Both the position numbers and the translations under genes were made by a program. 5,172 bases of DNA. Source: Thermoplasmata archaeon. Its GTDB lineage: Archaea; Thermoplasmatota; Thermoplasmata; Lutacidiplasmatales; UBA184. The notes under the pieces were generated by a model. It made no database searches. It was not told the DNA's origin and was given only the letters and a program-made list of their open reading frames with translations. The number at the start of each line of letters is the position of its first letter. Within the stretch, counting starts at the first letter, position 1. This document shows positions 1 to 5,172 of the stretch, one piece after another. The stretch lies in contig JASHQN010000032.1 in assembly GCA_030039135.1 (NCBI GenBank), positions 1 through 5,172 of the forward strand. Direction: 5' to 3'.

Positions 1-1
1 T

Positions 2-583
2 CTCGACGTGGCGGGACTGCGCGAACGGTCTCGGGCGAACGAGGTGGCCGCTCCCGATCCAGTGGCCGGCCAGCGCATGGAGGAAGCGATCGCCGACGCC
101 CGACGGGGCGGCGACAGCCTCGGCGGGGTGATCGAGGTCCGCATCGATGGGGTGCCGGTCGGTCTCGGGGAGCCGTTCTTCGATTCGATCGAGAGCACGA
201 TCGCGCACCTCGCGCTCTCGGTTCCCGCGGTCAAAGGCATCGAGTTCGGGGCGGGGTTCGCGGCGGCGCGCATGCGCGGCAGCGAGCACAACGATCCGTT
301 CGTCTGGTCGGACGGCGAGGTGCGAACCTCGACGAACCATGCCGGCGGGATCCTGGGGGGACTTGCGACCGGGATGCCGATCGTCTTCCGCGCGGTCGTC
401 AAGCCGACCTCATCGATCGCGAAACCGCAGACGACGGTGGACGTCGCCCAGCACACCGCCGTGTCAATCGTCGTCGCGGGCCGTCACGATCCGTGCATCG
501 TCCCTCGCGCGGTCGTCGTCCTGGAGTCGATCGCCGCCGTCGCGATCGCCGACCTCGCTCTGCGGGGAGGCTTCTTGCGATGA
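2..583 (+). CDS. aroC: Chorismate synthase, C-terminal half (5' end outside the window)
   Basis: Chorismate synthase is the FMN-dependent enzyme that eliminates phosphate from 5-enolpyruvylshikimate 3-phosphate to give chorismate, the last common step to Trp, Phe and Tyr. The reading frame is open from base 2 and gives 193 residues, about half of the usual 360-390, so the N-terminal half lies to the left. The GTG at base 8 is an internal valine, not a start. Visible family motifs, numbered from the fragment: GGDSLGGVIEV (37-47), GLGEPFFDSIES (54-65), PAVKGIEFGAGF (75-86), GSEHNDPF (93-100), TNHAGGILGGLATG (111-124), KPTSSIAKPQTTVD (134-147) and GRHDPCIVPRAV (160-171). These are the conserved C-terminal FMN/substrate-site segments, and none is interrupted. 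The stop codon overlaps the asd start by four bases (ATGA). The gene identity is secure; the N-terminal invariant histidine cannot be checked here. Confidence 0.95.
   Translation, partial: LDVAGLRERSRANEVAAPDPVAGQRMEEAIADARRGGDSLGGVIEVRIDGVPVGLGEPFFDSIESTIAHLALSVPAVKGIEFGAGFAAARMRGSEHNDPFVWSDGEVRTSTNHAGGILGGLATGMPIVFRAVVKPTSSIAKPQTTVDVAQHTAVSIVVAGRHDPCIVPRAVVVLESIAAVAIADLALRGGFLR
564..570 (+). promoter_or_regulatory. Ribosome-binding site for asd
   Basis: GGGGAGG lies inside the 3' end of aroC, nine bases before the ATG at 580. It supports that start over the in-frame upstream ATG at 493, which would add 29 Arg-rich residues unlike any dehydrogenase N-terminus and overlap aroC by about 90 bases. 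Confidence 0.7.
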
Positions 584-1662
584 GCGAGGACCGCATCCCG
601 ACGGCGATCCTCGGGGCTCCGGGGTACATCGGCCAACACTTCGCTCGGCTGCTCGCCGACCACCCCTCGTTCGATCTGCCGATCCTCCTCGCCGGTGAGC
701 GATCGGGAGGTCGACGGCTCGAGGAGGTCTGGCAGCTCGCCGACGCTCCTCCGGCTGAGCTCGCCCACGCGCGGCTCGAGCGCCGGACGGCGGCCGGCCT
801 CGCCCGGGCCGGAGTCCGCGTCACGTTCTCGGCCCTTCCCTCGGGGACCGCGGGCCCGATCGAGACCGAGCTCGTCCGACGCGGGGTGTCGGTCTTCTCG
901 AACGCAGCCGACCACCGTATGGATGCGGCCGTGCCGTTGCTCGTGCCCGAGGTCAACGCCGACCACCTTCGCCTCGCCGGGCGACGCGCCCCCGGACGAG
1001 GTCCTCTCGTGACGAACCCGAACTGCTCCGCCGCCGGCCTCGTGCTCGCGCTCTCGCCGCTCGTGCCGCTCCTGCGACCCCGGGCGATCCATGTCTCGAC
1101 CTACCAGTCGCTCTCGGGCGCGGGCTACCCGGGGGTCCCGTCGCTCGCGATCACCGACAACGTCGTACCGTTCATCGCTTCGGAAGAGGAGAAGATCGAG
1201 CGCGAGTCGGCACGGATCCTCGGGACCCGGAGCGGGCGGCGCATCGCGCCCGCCCGATTCCCGCTGGTCGCGCACTGCGCCCGGGTCGCGACCCGGGAAG
1301 GGCACCTCGAAGCGGTGACGGTCGAGGCCGAGCAGAGCCCGCCGCTCCGGGAGATCGAGGACGCGTTGCGCGGCTTCGATCCTCTCGCCTGGCGGAACCT
1401 TCCGACGGCCCCCCATCCTCCGATCGAGCTGCGGCACGAGTCCGATCGCCCGCAACCTCTGCGGGACCGGTGGGCCGGCCGCCCCGCCCGGGCGCGCGGG
1501 ATGGCCGTCACGGTCGGTCGGCTCCGTTGGGCGCCTCCCTACCTCCGGATGTTCGTGCTATCGCACAACGCCGTCCGTGGCGGGGCGGGCGGGTCGGTGC
1601 TGAACGCCGAGCTCGCGCTCGACGAAGGGATGATCCCGGGCGAGCGAGGAGGTCGCCGATGA
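580..1662 (+). CDS. asd: Aspartate-semialdehyde dehydrogenase, archaeal/fungal-like type
   Basis: Reduces L-aspartyl 4-phosphate with NADPH to L-aspartate 4-semialdehyde, the branch point to Lys, Met, Thr and, in many archaea, to 3-dehydroquinate. The protein is 360 residues, normal for the family. The start at 580 places the Rossmann motif GAPGYIGQ at residues 12-19, just after the expected first strand. Other landmarks are FSALPSG (83-89), SNAADHRMD (107-115), the nucleophile Cys149 in TNPNCSAAG, TYQSLSGAGYPG (174-185), TDNVVPFIASEEEKIERE (192-209), the likely catalytic His242 in REGHLEAV, and SHNAVRGGAGGSVLNAEL (328-345). The EEEK segment and the RV..GH spacing match the archaeal/fungal branch rather than the E. 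coli Asd branch. The gene is joined by 4-base overlaps to aroC upstream and to aspartate kinase downstream, the enzyme that supplies its substrate. Family assignment is firm; the subtype is judged from motifs only. Confidence 0.95.
   Translation: MSEDRIPTAILGAPGYIGQHFARLLADHPSFDLPILLAGERSGGRRLEEVWQLADAPPAELAHARLERRTAAGLARAGVRVTFSALPSGTAGPIETELVRRGVSVFSNAADHRMDAAVPLLVPEVNADHLRLAGRRAPGRGPLVTNPNCSAAGLVLALSPLVPLLRPRAIHVSTYQSLSGAGYPGVPSLAITDNVVPFIASEEEKIERESARILGTRSGRRIAPARFPLVAHCARVATREGHLEAVTVEAEQSPPLREIEDALRGFDPLAWRNLPTAPHPPIELRHESDRPQPLRDRWAGRPARARGMAVTVGRLRWAPPYLRMFVLSHNAVRGGAGGSVLNAELALDEGMIPGERGGRR
1646..1653 (+). promoter_or_regulatory. Ribosome-binding site for aspartate kinase
   Basis: GAGGAGGT, the strongest Shine-Dalgarno match in the window, sits five bases before the ATG at 1659 and within the last codons of asd. 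It fixes the kinase start at 1659 rather than at the in-frame ATG at 1470, which would lie deep inside asd. Confidence 0.75.
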
Positions 1663-2978
1663 AGCGCCGACGGGCGCCGGTGGTCCTGAAGTTCGGCGGG
1701 GCGTCTCTCGAAAACCCCGCCCGCGTCGCCCGCGACGTCCGCGCGGTCCTCGCGGAGGGTGCGCCGGTCGTCCTCGTCGCGTCCGCGCGGGAAGGCGTCA
1801 CCGACCTCTTGATGAAAGCCCTCGCGCGCCCCCGCGACCGTGGGGCCCACCGGGAACTCGTCGACGCGCTGCGCCGTCGCCACCCCGGTCTCCCGCCGGC
1901 GGGCCGGCGGCACCTCGCGCGTCTGAGACGCTTGCTCACCCAGGTCGAGCGAAGCCCGCGACGGGACGCCGCGCTGGCCGACCGGATCTTGAGTCAGGGC
2001 GAACGGCTCGCGGTCCATTGGCTCGCCCGACGTCTTGCGGAGGAAGGGCTGCCGGCGGTGCCCGTGGAGGCGGACCACCTCGGACTCATCACCGACAACA
2101 CCTACGGCGCGTCGCTGATCCTGTTCGACCGATCGGGGCCAGCGGTTCGCCGCGGCCTCGAGCGCCGACTGGCCCACGGTGAGCTGCCCGTCGTGACGGG
2201 GTACTTCGGCCGGAGCCTCGAGGGCCGGGTCGCGACGCTCGGACGCGGAGGATCCGACTACGCGGCGGCGGGGATCGGGGCCCTCCTCTCCGCCTCCCGG
2301 GTCGAGCTCGTGAAGCGGCACGTCGCGGTGCTCTCCGCCGATCCCCGGGAGGTGCCCGAGGCCCGGCCGATCCCCGAGCTCTCCTACGAGGAGGCGGAGG
2401 AGCTCGCGCAGTTCGGCGCTCGGGTCCTGCATCCGCTCACGATAGAGCCCGCTCGGGCGAGCGGGATCACGCTTCGGGTCCGCTCGCTCGAGGACCCAAG
2501 CGTCGTCACTACCATCGCTCCGCCCCGTCCCGGACGACGGAACCGTGCGCTGACGATCCTTCGGCCCCTTCGCCTCCTCCGGCTGCGCGTCCCAGGAGGC
2601 CGGCAACGGCCGGGCATCGTCGCCGAGGTCTCCCAGCGGCTCTCCGCGGCCGGCGTCAACCTTGTCCAGCTTTACACCTCGTCGGCGCTGCTCTGCATCG
2701 TCCTCGCCCCGCACGAGATCGTGACGGCGATCCGCGCGCTCGCGCCGGTCACGCGGGAGGCCGCGGCGATGCTGGAGGGACCGTTCCGCGTCGCGCTGGT
2801 CACCGCGATCGGCGACGGCGTGCTCGACGACCTCGACCGTCTGCCCGCGGATGCGCTCCGAGGCGTGGAAGGCTTCAGCGCGACCCCTCGTGCCCTCTCC
2901 CTCGCGGTGCCGCTCGCCCGCGGCTCCCGCGTGCTCCGAGGGCTCCATCGCGCCCTCGTGACGGAGGCGCGGGCATGA
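1659..2978 (+). CDS. lysC: Aspartate kinase with C-terminal ACT region
   Basis: Phosphorylates L-aspartate with ATP to give aspartyl 4-phosphate, the first committed step of the aspartate family. It is 439 residues, typical of monofunctional aspartate kinases. The amino-acid-kinase domain spans about residues 7-285: KFGGASL (11-17), SAREGVTDLL (42-51), ILSQGERL (110-117), VVTGYFG (178-184), TLGRGGSDYAA (193-203), SADPREVPEA (226-235), SYEEAEELAQFGARVLHP (242-259). A first ACT domain follows at about 303-362, with the typical PGIVAEV and AAGVNLVQLYTSS segments; a second, weaker ACT-like segment covers about 374-435. ACT domains usually bind Lys or Thr for feedback control, but the effector cannot be read here. 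Oddity: the usual (T/K)DVxGV segment before the ADPR motif is replaced by KRHVAV (219-224), although the motif after it is intact. No homoserine dehydrogenase domain is fused. Its stop overlaps the trpE start (ATGA). The symbol lysC is generic; thrA/metL-like roles are possible. Confidence 0.92.
   Translation: MKRRRAPVVLKFGGASLENPARVARDVRAVLAEGAPVVLVASAREGVTDLLMKALARPRDRGAHRELVDALRRRHPGLPPAGRRHLARLRRLLTQVERSPRRDAALADRILSQGERLAVHWLARRLAEEGLPAVPVEADHLGLITDNTYGASLILFDRSGPAVRRGLERRLAHGELPVVTGYFGRSLEGRVATLGRGGSDYAAAGIGALLSASRVELVKRHVAVLSADPREVPEARPIPELSYEEAEELAQFGARVLHPLTIEPARASGITLRVRSLEDPSVVTTIAPPRPGRRNRALTILRPLRLLRLRVPGGRQRPGIVAEVSQRLSAAGVNLVQLYTSSALLCIVLAPHEIVTAIRALAPVTREAAAMLEGPFRVALVTAIGDGVLDDLDRLPADALRGVEGFSATPRALSLAVPLARGSRVLRGLHRALVTEARA
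2963..2967 (+). promoter_or_regulatory. Ribosome-binding site for trpE
   Basis: GGAGG lies in the final codons of the aspartate kinase gene, seven bases before the ATG at 2975. Confidence 0.65.
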
Positions 2979-4171
2979 CGGGCCCGTGGGAGGACTTCGC
3001 GAGTCGGGCGGACGGCGCGGAGGTGGCCGGCTATTTCGAGGAGGCGCCGCGCACCCCCGGCGCCGCCGGACGGGCGATCTCGTTCACTCGCGCGTCCGCC
3101 GTACGAACGATCGGGCCCGGGAGCTCCCCCGAGGAGGAGTCCGGGGCGATCGACCGGTTTCTATCCGCGGGACGCCGTCGCGTCGCGCTCGGCTACCTCG
3201 GCTTCGACGCGGTCGGGCTCTTCGAGCCGCGACTGCGTCGCCGCCCGCCCGGAGACCCATTCCCGCTCGGCGAGTTCGCGCTGGTAGACGGCGCGACCCG
3301 ATCGGTGGCCGTGCCGGCGCTCGGATGGAAACGACCGCCGCTCGCGTCGGTCGGCCGGCCCGTGTCGGATTCGCTTCCCCCCCGCGAGTTCGCGCGGAGC
3401 GTCCGTCGTCTGATCGAGGAGATCCGCGCCGGAGAGGCGTATCAGGTCGTCCTCGCCCATCGTCGCACCTGGCCGAGACCGGACGACCTTCTCCGTCGGG
3501 CCGGCGCCCTCCGCGCGTCGGAGCGCTACGCGTTCTTCTATTACTTGAGGTTCGGCGATCGGGAGATCGTCGGAGCGACGCCGGAATCCGTCGCGGAGGT
3601 CCGGGGTCGACGGGCGTTCGTCAACCCGATCGCGGGCACGATCCCGAGGGGACGAGGCGCGCGCGGGCGCGCCCCGCTCTCCATCGACCCGAAGGAGCTG
3701 GCCGAGCACCGGATGCTCGTCGACCTCGCGCGGAACGACCTCGGGACCGTCGCGGTGCCGGGATCGGTCCGACTGCGATCCCTCGAGCGGCTCGAGCGGT
3801 TCGCCCGGCTCGACCACCTCGTCACGCGCGTCGAGGGCCGACTGAGGGAAGGCGAACGACCGTGGAACGTGCTCGCCGCCGCCTTTCCGGCCGGCACGGT
3901 CTCGGGCGCCCCCAAAATCCGCGCGACGGAGCTCCTCCGTCGAGAGGAGTCGAGCTATCGGGGCGTCTACGCCGGGACGGTCGGGCTCCTCGAGCCGGGG
4001 GCACGGGCCTCCTGGGCCCTCTCGATCCGCACGGCGTTCGCGGCCGGGACCCGCCTCTACACGGCGGCCGGTGCGGGGATCGTGCACCGGTCGGAGCCTC
4101 GGCGCGAGTTCCAAGAGACGCTCGCGAAGCTCTCGCAGGTCGAGTCCACCCTGGTGGGGGTGCGGTCGTGA
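2975..4171 (+). CDS. trpE: Anthranilate synthase component I (chorismate-binding subunit)
   Basis: Converts chorismate and ammonia, delivered by the TrpG glutaminase, to anthranilate and pyruvate. Chorismate-binding-domain motifs are in order: GEAYQVVLAHR (153-163), FFYYLRFGDREIVGATPES (187-205), NPIAGTIPRG (217-226), DPKELAEHRMLVDLARND (238-255), FPAGTVSGAPKIRATELL (304-321), YAGTVG (332-337), SIRTAF (350-355) and TAAGAGIV (363-370) with the EFQETLAKL helix (378-386). The Ala in PIAGT separates TrpE from aminodeoxychorismate synthase PabB, which has Lys (PIKGT); the adjacent trpG and trpD agree. At 398 residues it is shorter than common TrpE proteins (about 420-520). The deficit is in the N-terminal domain, where no LLES tryptophan-binding motif is visible, although GYLGFDAVGLFE (73-84) recalls the family's GYLSYD segment. 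GARASWALSIRT (342-353) also departs from the usual GNMDTxIxIRT. The stop overlaps the trpG start (GTGA). Confidence 0.94.
   Translation: MTGPWEDFASRADGAEVAGYFEEAPRTPGAAGRAISFTRASAVRTIGPGSSPEEESGAIDRFLSAGRRRVALGYLGFDAVGLFEPRLRRRPPGDPFPLGEFALVDGATRSVAVPALGWKRPPLASVGRPVSDSLPPREFARSVRRLIEEIRAGEAYQVVLAHRRTWPRPDDLLRRAGALRASERYAFFYYLRFGDREIVGATPESVAEVRGRRAFVNPIAGTIPRGRGARGRAPLSIDPKELAEHRMLVDLARNDLGTVAVPGSVRLRSLERLERFARLDHLVTRVEGRLREGERPWNVLAAAFPAGTVSGAPKIRATELLRREESSYRGVYAGTVGLLEPGARASWALSIRTAFAAGTRLYTAAGAGIVHRSEPRREFQETLAKLSQVESTLVGVRS
4153..4161 (+). promoter_or_regulatory. Probable ribosome-binding site for trpG
   Basis: GGTGGGGGT, a G-rich stretch containing the GGTG core, ends six bases before the GTG at 4168. 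It is a weaker match than the GGAGG sites at the other junctions, so the GTG-started trpG may depend more on coupling to trpE translation. Confidence 0.45.
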
Positions 4172-4749
4172 AGGTGCTCCTGATCGATCACGAGGATTCG
4201 TTCGTGCACAACATCGAGCAGGCCCTCGCCGCCGAGGGCGCGGAGGTCCGCTGCCTGCGCGCCACCCATACCCCGAAGGAAGCCGCACGGTTCGACCCCG
4301 ATGCGATCGTGCTCTCGCCGGGCCCGGGACACCCGAGCGACCGACGACTCACCGGGCTCGCACGGACCCTGCTCTCGCGCTGGGAGGGCGAGCGACCGTT
4401 CTTCGGCGTCTGCCTCGGCCACCAGCTGATCGGCGAGTACTACGGGGCCTCCGTGGTTCGGGCGAGAGCGCCCGTCCACGGCGAGACGAGCGTGTTCCGG
4501 CATGACGGGCGTGGGATCTTCCAAGGCGTGCCGAACCCTACCCGGGGCGCACGGTACCACTCGCTGGTCGTCGACCCCGAGACGGTGCCCGCGACGCTCG
4601 AGATCTCCGCGAGGGAGAACGGCGGGGTCGTCATGGGGCTGCGGCACCGCCGCGCCGTGATCGAGTCCGTCCAATTCCATCCCGAGTCGTACCTCACGCC
4701 GGCCGGTCCGCAGATCTTTCGGAACTTCCTCGCGGAGGCGAGGCGATGA
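4168..4749 (+). CDS. trpG: Anthranilate synthase component II (glutamine amidotransferase subunit)
   Basis: Class I glutamine amidotransferase that hydrolyses glutamine and channels ammonia to TrpE. It has 193 residues, the normal length for an unfused TrpG. The GTG start at 4168 places the first strand and the KVLLIDHEDSF segment (residues 2-12) exactly where the family begins. The catalytic triad is visible: nucleophile Cys82 in FFGVCLGHQL (78-87), and His171 and Glu173 in VQFHPESYL (168-176). The oxyanion-loop segment LSPGPGHP is at 49-56, HGETS at 104-108, and ARYHSLVV at 128-135. The opening HEDSF replaces the commoner NYDSF, a mild variation. PabA (folate) is closely related and some organisms share one subunit, but the position directly between trpE and trpD makes tryptophan synthesis the main role. 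The coding region overlaps both neighbours by four bases (GTGA and ATGA), so subunit production is likely coupled. Confidence 0.95.
   Translation: MKVLLIDHEDSFVHNIEQALAAEGAEVRCLRATHTPKEAARFDPDAIVLSPGPGHPSDRRLTGLARTLLSRWEGERPFFGVCLGHQLIGEYYGASVVRARAPVHGETSVFRHDGRGIFQGVPNPTRGARYHSLVVDPETVPATLEISARENGGVVMGLRHRRAVIESVQFHPESYLTPAGPQIFRNFLAEARR
4734..4738 (+). promoter_or_regulatory. Ribosome-binding site for trpD
   Basis: GGAGG lies within the last codons of trpG, seven bases before the ATG at 4746; a second GAGG follows immediately at 4740-4743. Confidence 0.65.
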
Positions 4750-5172
4750 CCGGCGAGCTCGTCGGCCGGCTGCTCGACCCACGACCGCTCTCGGCCCACG
4801 AGGTCCGCGCGACCTTCGCGTGCCTCATCGCCGAGCGGTCGAGCGACGCCGAGCGGGCCGCGGTGCTCGTGGCGCTCGCCGCTCGACCGCGGAGGACCTC
4901 CGAGCTCGTCGCGTTCGCGCGCGAGATGCGGCGCCGGGCGGTGCCGTTCCCGATCCCCGCTCGGGAGACCGCGGTCGACCTCTGCGGATCCGGAGGGGCG
5001 GACCGCCCGTCGTTCAACGTGTCGACCGTGGGCGCGCTCGTCGTTCGGGCCGCCGGAGTTCCCGTCGTGAAGCACGGCAATCGCAGCCGCGGGATCTGCG
5101 GCTCGAGCGATCTGCTCGAGGCGCTGGGGCTCCCGGTGACGACGTCGATCGCCTTCGCGCGCGAGAGCCACC
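4746..5172 (+). CDS. trpD: Anthranilate phosphoribosyltransferase, N-terminal part (3' end outside the window)
   Basis: Transfers the phosphoribosyl group of PRPP to anthranilate, the second step of the tryptophan branch. The frame opened by the ATG at 4746 stays open to the right edge, giving 142 residues of an expected 330-350. Residues 1-66 form the helical N-terminal domain of the family (LSAHEVRATFACL at 15-27, AFAREMRRRAVP at 56-67). The PRPP-binding region follows: DLCGSGGADRPSFNVST (78-94), then VVKHGNR (107-113) and CGSSDLLEALGLP (118-130). The usual GTGGD loop reads GSGGAD, so the Asp is displaced by one position and Ala takes its place; KHGNR is intact. The catalytic DE pair that binds magnesium lies beyond the window. 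TrpD is not fused to TrpG, unlike in E. coli. Related nucleoside phosphorylases share the fold, but context and the GNR and GSSDLLEALG segments make TrpD by far the best call. Confidence 0.94.
   Translation, partial: MTGELVGRLLDPRPLSAHEVRATFACLIAERSSDAERAAVLVALAARPRRTSELVAFAREMRRRAVPFPIPARETAVDLCGSGGADRPSFNVSTVGALVVRAAGVPVVKHGNRSRGICGSSDLLEALGLPVTTSIAFARESH

Noticed and set aside
2448..2465. Perfect 7-bp stem with a 4-base loop (CCCGCTC/GAGCGGG)
   Set aside because: It lies inside the conserved kinase coding region, has no following T tract, and short perfect hairpins are expected by chance at this GC content.
1539..2948. A 469-codon open frame on the minus strand opposite asd and the aspartate kinase gene
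   Set aside because: Its translation is rich in Arg, Glu, Asp and Gly with no recognisable motif, and it lies opposite well-conserved kinase motifs. Long antisense frames are expected in DNA this GC-rich.
2986..4167. N-terminal extension of the trpG frame back to 2986, suggesting a fusion protein
   Set aside because: The extra 394 residues are an Arg/Pro-rich shadow of trpE in another frame; family similarity starts exactly at the GTG at 4168.
3161..4288. Long minus-strand open frame opposite trpE and trpG (and similar frames at 484-1455 and 4057-4782)
   Set aside because: Low-complexity Arg/Pro/Glu-rich translations without domain signals, fully explained as shadows of the plus-strand genes.
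1..5172. Search for promoter, terminator, attenuator, riboswitch, CRISPR or mobile-element signatures
   Set aside because: There is no intergenic space; every base belongs to a conserved coding region, and no direct or inverted repeats longer than short GC-rich words were noticed by eye.

Overview
The window is a gene-dense stretch of amino-acid biosynthesis, entirely on the + strand and with no intergenic DNA. Six genes follow each other: the 3' half of aroC (chorismate synthase), complete asd (aspartate-semialdehyde dehydrogenase), complete lysC-type aspartate kinase, complete trpE and trpG (the two subunits of anthranilate synthase), and the 5' part of trpD (anthranilate phosphoribosyltransferase), which runs off the right edge. 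All five gene junctions are 4-base stop/start overlaps (four ATGA, one GTGA), each preceded by a purine-rich ribosome-binding sequence inside the upstream gene. The window is therefore the interior of one long, probably translationally coupled operon. No promoter, terminator, RNA gene, repeat array or mobile element is visible.

Organism: base composition is very GC-rich (about 70% by eye) with strong G/C preference at third codon positions. The aspartate-semialdehyde dehydrogenase belongs to the archaeal/fungal-like branch (EEEK segment after the TDNV stretch, NPNCS nucleophile, GH catalytic histidine). TrpE is short (398 aa), and TrpG and TrpD are unfused. Together with the clustering of aspartate-pathway and aromatic-pathway genes, this suggests a high-GC archaeon, possibly a Thermoplasmatota-like lineage. 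That placement is an inference; a bacterium with archaeal-type asd cannot be excluded.

How the genes work together: aspartate kinase and Asd convert aspartate to aspartate semialdehyde. AroC makes chorismate at the end of the shikimate route. TrpE/TrpG turn chorismate plus glutamine into anthranilate, and TrpD attaches phosphoribose from PRPP. In many archaea aspartate semialdehyde is itself a precursor of 3-dehydroquinate (the AroA'/AroB' route), so placing lysC and asd between aroC and trp would put supply and use of one pathway, aspartate to tryptophan, in a single transcript.

Nothing here looks like an undescribed system. The points worth a second look are the metabolic logic of the operon, the altered nucleotide-binding segment in the aspartate kinase, the altered GTGGD loop in TrpD and the apparent loss of the tryptophan-feedback site in TrpE.
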